DNA of 64,000 bases from Datisca glomerata (Eukaryota; Streptophyta; Magnoliopsida; Cucurbitales; Datiscaceae): contig QANY01000280.1 in the NCBI GenBank assembly GCA_003255025.1, positions 812,941 to 876,940 of the forward strand, in the 5' to 3' direction. The position numbers were made by a program, and so were the translations under genes. How positions within the stretch are numbered: position 1 is the stretch's first letter; each line of letters opens with the position of its first letter. Under the pieces are notes generated by a model, which was not told the origin of the DNA, searched no databases, and was given only the letters and a program-made list of their open reading frames with translations. This document shows, in pieces, positions 48,591 to 62,000 of this stretch.

Positions 48591-51500
48591 GTTATATATT
48601 CGACTTCCATAGTGGAATCTGTAATATATTCGACTTTCATAGTCGAATCTGCAATACTGGATTGCTTAATACATCTCCAGACTACAGCTCTTCCACCTAA
48701 GGTGAATACCGATCCAGACGTTGACTTTCGGCTGTCCTTTTTTGATGGAATATCAGAATCAATATATCTAGTGGGGTTCAGGTCTCCACCTGAATAAACA
48801 AGCATATAATTTTTCGTTCTCCGAAGATACTTGAGAATGTGCTTTTCTACAATCCAATGTTCTAAACCAAGATTTGATTGATAACGACTGGCAATTCCTA
48901 CTACATAACATATGTCTGGTCTTATACACAACATTGCATACATAAGACTACTAACAGCTGAGCATAACGAACCATTCTCATATCCTCTTCCTCCTAAGGT
49001 GTCTTAGGACATTGCTCATTGAAAAGAACAATTCCATGTCTATTCGGTAGTTGACATTTCTTGAAATTTTTCATTGTGAATCTCTCTAGCAGCTTATCAA
49101 TATAAGATACTTGAGAAAGTGCCAAGAGCTTGTTCTTTCTATCCCTTAAGATTTAGATGCCTAGAACATAGCTCGCCTCTACCACTCTTTCATTTGAAAT
49201 TTCTTAGTAAACCACTTATTTACTTTCGACAAAGTTTCTACATCATTCCCAATGAGTAGAATATCGTAAACATAAAGAACTAAAAAACCACTATCTTATC
49301 ATTGATGTATTTATAAACACAAGATTCGTGAACATTTTGCACGAAGCCATATGATTTAATAATCTCACCAAAGGTAAGATTTTAAGATCTAGATGTTTGT
49401 TTTAATCCATAAATGGATTTAAGCAACTTGCATACTTTCTGATCTTGCCCATTTTCCACGAACCCTTCTAGGCATCATATAGATGCTTTCTTCAATAGAG
49501 TTATTTAGAAAAGCTCTCTTGACATCCATTTACCATATTTCATAGTCTAAATTAGCGGCTATGGATAAAAGGATACGAATAGATTTTAGCATGGCTATGA
49601 GAGAGAATGTCTCTTCATAAAAGACTCATTCCCTTTGTGTATAGCCTTTGGGTACCAGCCGTGGCTTGAAAGTCTCTACTTTCCCATCTGCACTCTTTTC
49701 TTCTTGAAGATCCACTTACATCCAATGGGCATGACATCCAGGTGGATCTACGAGCTCCCAGATGGAATTGAGATACATCGATTTCATTTCCTAGTTTATG
49801 GCATCTTGCCATTTCTCATTTTTAGGATCATCTATCGCCTCTTGTAATGTTAAATGATCGTCCTTATCAGTGTCATACACTAGGACATGTGCCTCTAGTT
49901 CATAGTGACTAGGTTGTCTTACAACCCTCCCACTATGAAGTTGCATCGGGGTTTCCTGAATGGTTTATGTGGTTTGTCGTTTATCAATTAATGAGTAAGG
50001 TGGTCTGATTTGATCGGATGCTAATTCTATGAAATCTACTTTGCTCCGAGGTTTGTAGTTTTTCATATAGTCATGTTCAAGGAAAGTGGCATTTGTCGAT
50101 ACAAACACATTTTGATCCTTGTGACTATAAAAGTACCCACCACTTGTTTCTTGAGCATAGCCAAAAAATATACACATTTCAGACCGTGAGTCTAACTTTC
50201 CAGTCTTGGGTCTAAGAACGTGAGCTGAACACCCCCATATACGAAAATGATGCAAACTAAGTTTGGAGTCATTCCACAACTCTAAATGTGTCTTGCTTAC
50301 ATACTTAGAAGGCACTACATTCAAAATGTAGATTGTCGTTTGAAGTGCATATCCCTATAATGTGAGTGGAAGTGATGAGTAGTTTAATATCGACCTAACC
50401 ATATCCAATAAGGTTCGGTTTCTCCTTTCTGAAACACCATTTTACTGTGGAAGGTGCTATGAGTTGAGATAGAATGTTATACTCCAATAGGTAGCCCTTG
50501 AATTCTAAATCCAAGTATTCACCACCTCGATCTGATCGAAGTGTTTTCAAAAATTTACCTAATTAGTTTTCCGCCTCAGCTTTGAAGTCTTTAAATTTTC
50601 TAAAAGTTATAGATTTTCTATGCATTAGGTAACTATAACCATATCGAGAGTAATCATAAATAATTGTGATGAAATACTCATACTCACCTCTAACTTGTAC
50701 ATTGATCGGTCCACTGACATCACTATGTACTAGCTTAAGTTGTTCTTTGGCTCTTTGACCATTTTCAGAGAAAGGTCTCTTGATCATTTTACCCTCTATA
50801 CAAGATTCACAAACTGAAAAGTCTCAACTTTTAATTCTCTCAAAGCACCATTCTTTGTTAATCGGTTTAATCTATCTAGATTAATATGTCTCAACCTAAG
50901 ATGTGATAGGTACGTGTCATCATTATGAGATACTCTTTATCTTTTGTTACATGCAGTCGGTTTAAGCATATACAGTCCTTTAAAAATTTTTTCATGACAA
51001 ATATTGAATCAATTCTTTGAAATAATAAACTGATTATTAATAAAAGAAATATCAAACTTTTTGAAAAACCAAGAATAAATAAACATTGTTCAAAACAAGA
51101 AAATTATTTCTAAAGCTCAAAAAGACTATTCCCAATACTTTTGATGACACAAGCGCAACACTGCCAACTCTCATTATCACCTCGCCATCAGCTAACTCCC
51201 TTGACAAATCAACCATCTACAAAGAACATACATGGTTAATGGCTCCTGAATCCAATATCCAGGATAACAAAAATCATATTCTACTAAACAAGCTTCAAGT
51301 ACAAGTAAATCATATTTACCTTTTTTTTCAGCTTGAAGATATACTTGTCACATTTTCTCTTCCATTGACCTTCAACTCCACAATGAAAATATTTTCCCTT
51401 GGTTCTTTCCTTTTGGAGTTGTTGTATTTCTTGTTCTTCTTGGCCTTTAGGTGACTTTTCAACTTTTTTTATTTTCTTATTCTTACTTGTGTCCTTACCA

Positions 51501-51640
51501 TGTTCTTCTTCCTTTTGTTACTATTAATAACAATGGAAGAAGGTTTTTACTCAGCAACATTTGCCTAGCCCTATTTGGTCATACTCTTGTTGAGTGACCA
51601 AAAAGTCCACAGTTCATTCAACAATAGGGTTTTGTTGAAT
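48572..51640 (-). pseudogene. Ty1/copia gag-pol remnant, minus strand
   Basis: Read on the minus strand in the correct order: gag C-terminus with a Lys-rich stretch and degenerate zinc knuckle (about 51.35-51.55 kb; FHCGVEGQWKRKC, first Cys lost), protease WILDSGA at 51241-51261, integrase (LVHSDVSGPINVQVRGEYEY at about 50.7 kb; ELWNDSKLSL and FFGYAQETSGGYFYS at 50.0-50.3 kb), then reverse transcriptase pieces (49.4-49.9 kb). Last is the RNase H region MYAMLCIRPDICYVVG at 48.57-48.94 kb. Many stops and frameshifts break the frame, and the RNase H C-terminus is missing. Confidence 0.85.
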
Positions 51641-51649
51641 TGTAACTTA

Positions 51650-53503
51650 TTCATAATATCAATGGTAGCCCCTGAATCTATGATCCAAGCATCATATTTG
51701 TCTCAAACATTTTTTTGATGATCTTCTTTGTAGATGTTTGATTCGTTAAGGGAGCTGGCTGATGGTGAGGTTGTTTTTAGAGATAACAGTGGTGCACTTG
51801 TGTCACCTAAAGCATTAGAGACAGTCCGTTTACTCTTTGGATATAATTACTTGTTTTGAACGATGTTTATTATATTCCTGGTTTTTCGAGGAATTTGATT
51901 TCTTTTTCATTTTTGCAAGAACAGCTATTCAAAGTTTCTTTCATTAATAAAGAATTCATTATTTCTAAGAATGAATTCGATATCTGTCATGATAAAATTA
52001 TAAACGGATTGTATGTGCTTAAACTGACTGAACGCGTTAAATAATTTTAAATTATTTAAAGTAGCAAAACCTAAAAATAACAAACGGCAGAGTTTCTTAT
52101 GATGATAACACATATTTATGGCATCTTAGGTTGAGACATATTAATCTAGATAGGTTAAACATGTTAAAAAAGCATGGTGCTCTAAGAGAGCTAAAAGTTG
52201 GAACTCTTTTTATTTGTGAATCCTGTATAGAGGGTAAAATGACCAAGAGACCTTTCACAGGAAAGAGTCAAAGAGCCAAAGAACCACTTGAGTTAGTATA
52301 TAGTGATGTATGTGGACCGATCAATGTACAAGCTAGAAGTGGGTATGAATATTTTGTCACTTTCATTGACGACTACTCAAGATATAGTTATAGCAATCTA
52401 ACGCATCGAAAGTCTAAAACTTTTAGAAAGTTTAAAGACTTCAAGGCCGAAGATAAAAAATAATTAGGTAAATCATTGAAAACCCTTCAATCCGATCAAG
52501 GTGGTGAATACTTAGATTTAGAATTCAAAGATTATTTGCTGGAGTGTGGAATCCTATCCCAACTCACAACACCTGGAACACCACAACAAAATGGTGTTGC
52601 AGAGAGGAGAAATCGAACCTTATTAGATATGGTTAGGTCGATGTTGAGCTACTCATCATTGTCACTTACGTTTAGGGATATGCACTATACACGGCAACAT
52701 ACATTTTAAATGTAGTGCCCACTAAGTTTGTAAGCAAGACGCCTTTAGAGTTATGAAATGACTCCAAACTTAGTTTGTGTCATTTCTGTATATGGGGGTG
52801 TCAACATACGTTTTAGACCCAAGACCGGAAAGTTAGACTCAAGGTCTGACGTATGCATATTCGTTGGCTATTCTCTAGAGACTAGAGGTGGGTACTTTTA
52901 TAGTCACAATGATCAAAAGGTGTTTGTGTCAACAAATGCAACCTTTCTTGAGCATGACTATATATAAAACTACAAATCTCGTAGCAGAGTAGTTCTCGAG
53001 GAATTAGCGACCGATGAGACCAGACAACCTTCAATTTCTACTGAAAAATGACAAACCAGAGAAACCACAGTTCGTTCAAAGGAAACCTCGGTGCAACGCT
53101 GTAGTGGGAGGGTTGTGAGACAACCAAACTAAAGGCACATGTCCTATTGTCAGACACTAATAAGGACGATCCATTATCTTATGAAGAAACAATAGATGAT
53201 CCTGAAAAGGAGAAATGACAAGATGCTATGAACTAAGAAATGAAATCTATGTATTCCAATTCCGTCTGGGTACTTGTAGATCCACTTGAAGATGTTAGGC
53301 CCATTGGATGTAAATGGATCTTCAAGAAGAAAAGAGGTGTAAATGGGAAAGTAGAGACTTTCAAGGGACGGTTAGTAGCAAATGGATATACACAAAAGGA
53401 GATAGTCGATTATGAAGAGACATTCTCTCATGTGGCCATGCTAAAATCTTTTCGCATACTTTTGTCTGTAGTCGCTAGTTTTGAGAAATTTTTATTTTAG
53501 GAC
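51650..53503 (+). pseudogene. Ty1/copia pol remnant, plus strand
   Basis: From about 51735 the plus strand encodes, in order: a post-protease segment (SLRELADGEVV, NVYYIPGFSRNLISFSF in shifted frames), GAG-pre-integrase (RHINLDRLNMLKKHGAL at 52.13 kb), integrase core with IDDYSRYSY, LQSDQGGEYLDLEF and GTPQQNGVAERRN (the D, D and E positions of the catalytic triad), and the capsid-like link RFRPKTGKLDSRSDVCIFVGY. The start of reverse transcriptase follows (NSVWVLVDPLEDVRPIGCKW, 53.24-53.50 kb). Frames are broken by several stops (for example 52461) and shifts. The element stops inside reverse transcriptase and is followed directly by LTR-like sequence, so about half of pol is deleted. Confidence 0.85.
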
Positions 53504-53509
53504 AAGTAC

Positions 53510-54142
53510 ATAATTATAAGATAAATATGTGTGATTAATTAATTGAATTATTTATATATTTAAATATAATTTTTAGAAATTATATANAAATTATTATTAG
53601 ATAATAATTTAAATCAACTAAATCTGTTATTTGTGAAATAACAGATAAGTTAGTTGATGAGGATAATCAGATATGTTAATTTTTAACTGATATCTAGATA
53701 ATTATCTAATTAAAATAAATATTTAATTCACAGTAAATGTCACGTGTCAATCACTGACAGAGTATCTGAAATTGACATAGATTATTGTGGTGTCATGTGG
53801 CATTACAGTAGTGAGCGTGCAACACTGGAGTGTCACATGGCACTATAGTGGTGCCGTGAGGATTAGCTTGAAAGATCTTGGTGTGGATCTGAAAGTCCGT
53901 TGTTCGTGAGAACGGATGATCGTTGGTTTGTGAGGACGCGGTAAATGATTCCTATCAATGTATGTCTTAGATTTAATATATAAATATATAATAGATCCTG
54001 ATTGAAAAGAGTTTTCAATAAAAAATTTTATTTTAGAAACCGTTGCGTCGTGCTTGTTTTCATTTGATCGAAAAAGACATACGATTCATAAATTTTTAAA
54101 AGCCACCACGCCTCCGTCACACGTGCGCCGCGTTTTCTAACA
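53510..54142 (+). mobile_element. Copia LTR fragment D, inverted relative to copies A-C
   Basis: Ends cgcgttttctaaca at 54142. Contains gatcttggtgtggatctg and aatatataatagatcctgattg, the reverse complements of phrases shared by the LTRs at 43-47 kb (cagatccacaccaagatc type; ggatccattatatattt). Lies right after the broken reverse transcriptase. Contains an unresolved base (N) at 53587. Confidence 0.7.
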
Positions 54143-56598
54143 ATATTGAGGATATTTTGGTAAATGTGGATAAATTTATCTTCGTAGCTGATTTTATTGT
54201 TGTTGATATGGAGGAAGGCCAAATGTGGATAAATTTATCTTGGTAGACCATTCTTAGCTACATGGAAAACTCTTATTGATGTGGAAAAAGGACAACTTAT
54301 TCTAAGAGTGCAAAAAGAGCATTTAACTTTTACTGTCTTCAAAGCAATGAAATACCCAAATGATATGGATAGTTGCTTGCGGGTGGATAGTGTAGAAATA
54401 TGCATTGAGGAAGCAAATCATACCAGCTATCCGATTGAGCCATTGGAAGTATGTCTAGTTGGAGCTATTGACAAAGAAGATCTGGAGATTTTGGAGTGTG
54501 TGAATCGGTTGGAAGTGACACCACCAATATTCACTAAGAGGCATTTTGAAGAACTAGGAGAAGGTAAACCTAGACAATAGCCATCTATTGAAAAACCACC
54601 AGTATTAGAACTCAAGCAATTGCCAACCCATCTTCGGTACGCTTATCTGGGAGAAACCTGTATTCTTCCTGTCATTATTTCTGCTTTATTAAATGTTGAA
54701 CAAGAAGACAAACTTTTGAGGGTGTTGAGAGAGCACAAAACGTCCCTAGGGTGGGAAATTTCTAACATAAAGGAATTTTAAATTCAACAGACAACGGGTG
54801 AAGCCGTATTTGGGCGATCAAATTGATAAAGAAAAGACCAAAATCGTGTTGGTTTCACATTGATCATCTACATTACGTCCGACTAAAGACATTAAAGCAA
54901 GCATTACCGGGAGGCAATCCGATTTTATTTTCATAATTTTTATTTATTATTTATTATTAAGAACTTCCACTTTATCTCTTTTATTGGATCTAAAATATTT
55001 TATCTCCTCCTCTCATCTCTTCACAGGCACTGATTTTTCCCGCTCTTGTCCTCATTTGGAGACATGAATAATGTGGGAGAATGACGACGAGAAAATCAAA
55101 TCCCAATTCAGGGAAGTCCTGTTTACTTACTTCTTTAACGTATTTTTCATTGAGAACAATGAAAGTTTTAGCTTTGGGGGTGACATTTAATTTCGTATTT
55201 TCGTTGTTTAGTTTCTCTGTAGTCTTATTTCGTTTGCTTATTTCATTTGCTTTCTTATTTATTCAAAAAAATAAAAATTTGACGATTGTAGTCGACAACA
55301 CTAACACCTATGATGAGATTGATTTTGATTTATCGACAACTTTGAGAAAAAAATGATGAATTTGTGTATATGTGTGTGTTTGAACTGCTGATTTGCATTT
55401 CACTAGAGAATCCTAACATATTGAGCACCTAGTCTTGAGCATTTGAATATCTTTATGCTTTGAGAAGGTTTATGTGACTTAAGGAATGTTATGATCTCAT
55501 AAGGAATCATTATGATCTCTAGAATCAGTTTGATTGTTGCTCGAGGCGAAATCATAGGCTACACTATAAGTATGACATGATTTAGGCCATCTTTGGTCCG
55601 TTTGAACTTTTCAAGTCAACCTATGCATAATTGTTTCCCTAGTTCCCTATTGAGCCTAAATAGTCATTTTCTTTATCATCCATGATAGTTGCCTAACCTT
55701 ATAATTTTTCTTCTCAAGTAACCCTTTTTATTCATAGTATTTGGATGATCTAGGAAAATACTTGGAGCTATGACAATTTGGGTGGATGGGAGGAGTTTTG
55801 ATATTTTTTATTAAAAAGAATTATGTGAATAAGTTTGATTTCGTAGCCTCTTGGACTTGAGTAACTAAGCTCGAAGAGGTGTCTCAACACCTAATACTCT
55901 AAGACGAACTGGTTTTGGAGCTATTAGCTGAAAGCTCGTTAAGGAAAAAAGAAGATTAAAGAAATCAAATTAAAAACAAATGGTTGGATGTATTTTTTTT
56001 TCAAGAAATGGTTGGATGTAGTTGATAGTTCAAGAGATGGAAAGTGACAAGTTTGGGGGTGTGTCAAAAGAAGTTGGGTTAAGCTCATTGATTCCTAGAA
56101 TGCATGCGTGACTATAGATAAAGATTGAACTGAAATAATATATTTTATCCTACCCTAAACCCTAGTCATACATTACAAGTCTATAAAAGTCCTACTGATC
56201 ATGAGTGTTGTGGTTTGCCTACATTATTGGAGAGTGACATGAAAAATTGATCTATGGAGTTCTCATCTATTTATAGATTAATAGATCCGCTTCTATAAGA
56301 CTTGGTTACATAAACTCTTTTGAGACTAAGAAAATTGGACGAGTTCAGGTGACACACACACTCAGGATTTTACAAAGTGTAGTGTAACTTAGTATTTGTA
56401 TTGAAATTCTACATGATCATAATTCAGAAGTTTTTCTTAGGTTATCGCTATTTTGAAATCTTTGAAGCATGTTTAGTTGGTCAAAACATTTCGTCATTTG
56501 ATCCGTAGTTTTGCATTATTAGGTTTAATGCTTACTTGTTTGATTTTTTTGATTTTATTTTGCTCGAGGACTGGCAAAAAGGTAAGTTTTGGGGTATT
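54143..56598 (+). pseudogene. Internally deleted Ty3/gypsy element body
   Basis: 54143-54780 encodes, with a few stops, the protease-to-reverse-transcriptase link of plant Athila/Tat-type gypsy elements (VADFIVVDMEEG; LIDVEKGQLILRV; KAMKYPND; then PPVLELKQLPTHLRYAYLGE and LREHKTSLGWEI). It then jumps at about 54785 to the integrase C-terminal end (QRVKPYLGDQ type) without any catalytic RT, RNase H or integrase core. Downstream is a long untranslated stretch with aaagttttagctttggggg and taagttttggggt, the polypurine-like tracts typical of these elements, the last just before the 3' LTR. The 91-codon frame at 55081-55356 shows no known domain. Confidence 0.75.
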
Positions 56599-57810
56599 TG
56601 ATGAATGTGTTTCACACTCATGTTTAAGACACTCATAACTTTAATTTTATTGATTCTTTGAGATTGCTTGTTTTATGTTTGTTTTTGTTTTTATTTTGTA
56701 GGTAAGATATTCAAGGGCATTTGGGGTGTTTATGGAAGATTGGGAAAAGACGGATTGGGGCAGAATGGCTAGCGTCGCTGTGTTGTGTGACGCTGGCACA
56801 CATGACAAGAAGGTAGTAACGCAAGAGCCACGAGGCTGGCATGAAGATGAGAAACAATAGCGCTTCCCAGCGTCGCGACGAAGATGAGAAACACTTGTGC
56901 TATTTTTGCTCCAATTTTATCCTTAACGAATCCTAGTGTATAAATAGAATATCATAGGGTTCTTTTTGGACATTTTTTAGACGGGAGAGGGAGAGAAAAA
57001 AACTCTTGCAGAGGAGAAGAACAAGATCCAACCCGAAAACGGATTTCAACTTCAATTTCCTCCTCAAAACTAGTTTTTCTTGTATTTCTCTGTATTCATA
57101 AATATTGTTAGGATGTTTTCTTATTTTAGTATGTTTTAATTTTCCAATATAGGGTTACGACGTAGCCAAATTATGATTGTTCCTTATTTTATATTTTCAT
57201 TCTAATCGATGTTTATTCATTATTGCCGAGTGTTATGATTTGTTCTTACTGTGTGTGATTATCTGTCCAACTATTGCATGATTTGATATTTAATTCTGAG
57301 ACTGAGAAGTGAAGATTAAATTTTACCCTATGTTTTTTACACCATTAGAATTTCATAAATTAGAGAATTATTAATCTAGTGTGGCAATTATAATTTCTTA
57401 TGCTTAATGAGATTCAATATATTTAATCTTGACAGAGATGTGGATTTGTGTTTTTGAATCATTATCATTGATGCTTTAGAAAAATTGATAATTATATTCA
57501 AGAAATTCGCTGTGAGAATTATTTTAAACATTGATTGATTGGGAATTAAAAATTTAAGCATGATTAGTTTGGTGAAATCAAAATCCCTAGAACTTTTGAT
57601 CATTGAAATTTGTATTATTTTTACTTAATAATCTTAATTGTTTTAGTTTAATATTACATAAAAAACTCACTTTTCGATATTCTCAATTAAAATTAGGGTC
57701 TAAGTGATTTCAATAATTAATATTAATCAATTCTTGTGGAAGATACTCTATATTCATAGAATTTTATTACTTAACGATCGTGTATACTTGCATTTTTAGA
57801 AATCGAAACA
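56599..57810 (+). mobile_element. Gypsy 3' LTR
   Basis: Begins TGATGAATGTG directly after the polypurine tract and ends GAAATCGAAACA, giving TG...CA ends and a length of 1,212 bp. The 5' LTR is not in the window. The LTR start is well supported by the polypurine tract, the end less so. Confidence 0.6.
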
Positions 57811-59058
57811 GTCCCTGAACATCGGCTGAGAAGACATCTTGGTCAAAGAATATAACAATTTGGGACAATACTCAACTCATAATCTAGTTTTTGGGTCCAA
57901 GTTAAAACCAAAACTTTAAGGATAATCAAAGAAAAGAATCGTAATAAATTCAGGTGGCAATGACAGATCTGGGTCCAATTAAACAATGAGATCTTCCTCT
58001 GATCAAAAGAATTTAGCAAAAATTACTCTCATCTCTAAGCGTGGGAATGCTCATATTCATCTCCTTTAATGTGAATGTCAATATATTCGTGACTAAACAT
58101 AAGCTACATCCAGAAGTCTAGAATTGGCATGACATGCAATGGCAGGAACCATTTACCTAATCTGATTGGATATTTTTTTCAAAGGACAAAACTAATAAAA
58201 TCTTCGTACTTGAACTAGCCGAAATTCAGTTTATCTACCAAAGTCCTGATATCAAGTTTGAATAAAGGAACACCATAATCATAAATAAACAAAGAAGAAG
58301 AAAAGAAATAGAAATCTAATTTGATGTACCTGTTCAAAAGCTTGTACCATCACATATACAGCAAAAATAAGCAGTCATCAAAAGCTTGTAGAGACTAGAT
58401 TTTAATTGGTAAAAGAGATGGACATTCCTCAAAAGCTTACCTTACACACTCTTCTGATCTAATCAAGACATTATGTAATATATTTAAAAGAAATCTGCAA
58501 TTCAGCATTTTAATACAAAGATATATCCTAAGTAAAGAATAAAGACATACTTGTAGTGTTGAATTCTTCATAAGCATGGACACCAAATAAGAAGGATTTC
58601 GCTGAGCAGGCAAAATAACCATTCCAGTCCCGCCTAAAAAGTCCATATAACATTCGCTCACCTTTCTCCATTTTGGATGTGCCTTTTTATGCCCACTTAT
58701 GAATGTATACCAATAATAATAACCAAATCATTTCCCAGCTAATAGGTCAACTTCTGCATTGTACTTGCACCACTGATTTGCTAACTTTAAACACAATAGC
58801 TAATTGTACGATGAATAACAGCAGACTTTCTCCAAGTCATCTCACCAACCTTACAAGTCTTGTGATTGTGCTCATCGGTAAAAAATCTTCCTTTTCGTTA
58901 AAATACTGTACAATCCCTCGATAATATGTTCCTCCGTTGTTCATTTCGATCTTTCTAAGCTCTGCAAGCTCACAGGTAAAGAAGGTTCAAGAAATCAGTT
59001 TGAGTGGGGAAATAAGAGTGCATTGCGTTGAAAGGAAGATAAGCAACCTTGTAACTTT
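57811..59058. other. 3' flank of the RBOHF-like gene
   Basis: Contains the 3' untranslated region of the oxidase gene (minus strand) and spacer next to the gypsy LTR. A 47-codon minus-strand frame at 58528-58671 is present but unsupported. Confidence 0.5.
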
Positions 59059-62000
59059 TTAGAAATGTTCCTTGTGGAAGTCAAACTTGGTAGAACCCGC
59101 TCTTTGATTAAACTCATAGCAGAGATTGCTGAGTTCTTTAGCCAAAACTGGCGCTCCACAGTAGAATACCCCTGACCACAATACCAAATGAACAACAACG
59201 ATATTAGAAGAACGTAAAAAGCCGTGGGATTCTATGACCTCGTTGAAACTAACTCACCTATTGTTGCATTGCAGTGCTTAGAGCAGATTTTAGAGAAAAC
59301 TTTCTTCCAGTTTGGCCTCGCAAAATGTGTTCGAACCTAATAATAGTAATTAAGAACCTTAAGTAATTGTGAAGTACAGTCATTTAAAACTGAATCATTA
59401 AGTCACTCCATTCTGGTAGCTAATCATTATCATGCAAGATCTTAATGCAACAATGTTCAGTTTTCTAGTAAATCGAACAGGTTAAAGACTTATACCCTGG
59501 TGCCAGACACTATATCTACACCATTCTTGGCATGATTTAGTGCTTGGACCATTGTGATGAGAGCTGATCGAGCATCACCCTCCTCATAGACGCTAGTCAA
59601 GTAGTTGTGCATTTCAATGACCCCCTATAATTCATTTAGAAGAAATTGAAATTAGCAATCTCAATATGAAATGTAAAATAAATAGATATGATCTAAATTA
59701 CCCTTTGATCTAGCCTAGCAACTTCATTCATGACCCCTTTGAACCAGTCAAATGAACCTTGTTCCCTAGTTACCCAGTAAAAGTAAGCATTTGTTGTCTT
59801 CAGAGTCTTTCTACGTTTAGGATAGACACCACCAGGGATGAGAGATTCTATATTCCCACTACTGACATCTGTTGCTCGACTGATATCAGAGACTGATTCC
59901 TGACAGAACAATTATGTTCATGCACATTTGGTAAGCTTATAGGACAGTAATTAGGTTAACGGATAAGAGCTTATAAGAGATACCAAATTAATGAGATTCA
60001 TTTAAGAAAATAAAGTTCCACACTCCTTGCTACTTGGAAGATTATATTCACTACAACAGCGAAAGTAACTTACAGCATGCTCCTCCATTTTGACAATGTT
60101 ATTGATCAAATCTTTTAGAATGCTGATGAAAGGTGTTGCTCCAATACCAAGACCAACAAGCAACAGGACATCGTAATTGCGGTAATCCTGTGCCGGGGCA
60201 CCATAAGGTCCATCTATTAATAGCTTCGGCAAACTGTTTTTCACAGAACCATAAGTATTGAATATTTATGCGCTAAGTAAATGTTCCTTTAAAGAGGGTC
60301 AAAAGGGAAATACGTGAATACCTTTTCTTTGTAGTTTCATCAGCCCTCAGTAGACCACTCTTCCCAGCTACAGGTATCTCACAGGCCTCAGAGAAAACCC
60401 TTTTGAGCTCTTGTGTCCAATCACCTAGCTGTCGTATGTGAACACTAAGGTAGTTATCTCCAGGAGCTGAAGTAATTGAAAATGGATGCCTGCATGGAAA
60501 CTGTAGGATATTAGTTGCTGAATGCTGATGGTTTAGAAAATATTGGACACAAAAACTAAAAGCCAAGTACACAAATAAATTCATTAGTTGATTGAAGGAG
60601 AGCAATCCTACACAATTTTGACTGCTAAGACCTCATAGAAAGTGATTTACGCATTTAATGGGGTTTCATTGTAAGACAAAATTGAGACTTGTGATGGAAA
60701 AATCTGAGCATACAAATAAAATTTTAAGGACACGAAAACAACATATGTTATGATTAACTGAAACTAGCAATATCCTCTACTGCCCTATATTATAATAATT
60801 GTCTTCCCTGCAGGAAATTGGATAAGTGACACGAGACAGTTTTTTTCTATCCGAGACAGCTACCTTTGCATCCGAAAATTTATGTAGATTAATGGTAGGC
60901 TAAAGAAATCAGAAGCTTGTACCAATTAGACCAGACAAAAGTAACTTACCATTCGAATGGAGAAACAACAGGGCACTGGACAAACATGTATTGTCCACTC
61001 TTGTAACGAAACTGAGGTGGCTTTGACATTTGCAACGTTAGAACATTGCCAGGATAAATGGCAACCTGTAAGTATTTTGATGAAATATTAGAAGAAAATC
61101 CATACAAGTGAGACAGTCCTGTATTGAAAATCTCCACAAGTAGATGTAAACTGAACCGTGGACATTGGAACAATATAAGTCTAAACTGCATTCTATATAT
61201 GTTTGTATGAAATGTACTCTGAACCAGCTTGTATTACCTTCAAAAGACGAACGCTATAAAATCCGGATCGAAAAAATCTTAAGATCCTCTCTCCAGCATA
61301 CAATGAAACCGGAACAGCAAGGTACATCCATGTCTGCCAGCATCAATAAATATCTTATGAACACTTCTTCTCAAATATAAAATGTCCATACTGATACCGT
61401 TGAGGCCATGTATATGTATTATGTTAAGGAATAGATTATGTAAATACCGTCTTAAGGTACCATCTGTGCACAAGATAGAGGAACACTCCATGGATGATCA
61501 GCAAGATATAAACAATGATGAAAAGGTGGTGCGAATACCAGAAAGCGTTGAAGCCCGTGAGCCTATCGAAGGGCTTGGGCAGCTTAATAAGCTTCTTTCT
61601 AAACCATCGGGTTGCAAGTATGAATGCTACCGTCATGCAGACCACCATTAGGATCCCCGTCACACCCTCCCACCCTTTAACCAGGTCCATGTAGCTAGGC
61701 TTACGATGTCCAAAATCGTCACTCACATATACATATAATGCTTCAGACGAGTGTATGAGTCTTGGAAAATCACAAGCAAGGTGGTTTCCAACATGAAGAA
61801 TTACACCAATTACAATGGCCGCTGCAATTGTCTGCAAGGACGAGTAAACGTTATGTAGCAGAGACATTACATACATCATATACCCCAAGTGCATGATTTT
61901 TTAGTTTAGTTAGTGGATTAAGAAATTTTGAAACAGTCATTCCTGCAGTTAACATTCTCATGCTACTTCTCATTGTAGCTGAAGACTCTCACCTTCCGAC

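Noticed and set aside
55081..55356. 91-codon hydrophobic frame that might be an envelope-like gene of the gypsy element
   Set aside because: No signal, glycosylation or fusion-type features support this; it lies in the untranslated 3' part of a deleted element.
58528..58671. 47-codon minus-strand frame starting MEKGERMLYG
   Set aside because: No recognised family; it lies in the likely 3' flank of the oxidase gene, where a frame of this length can arise by chance.
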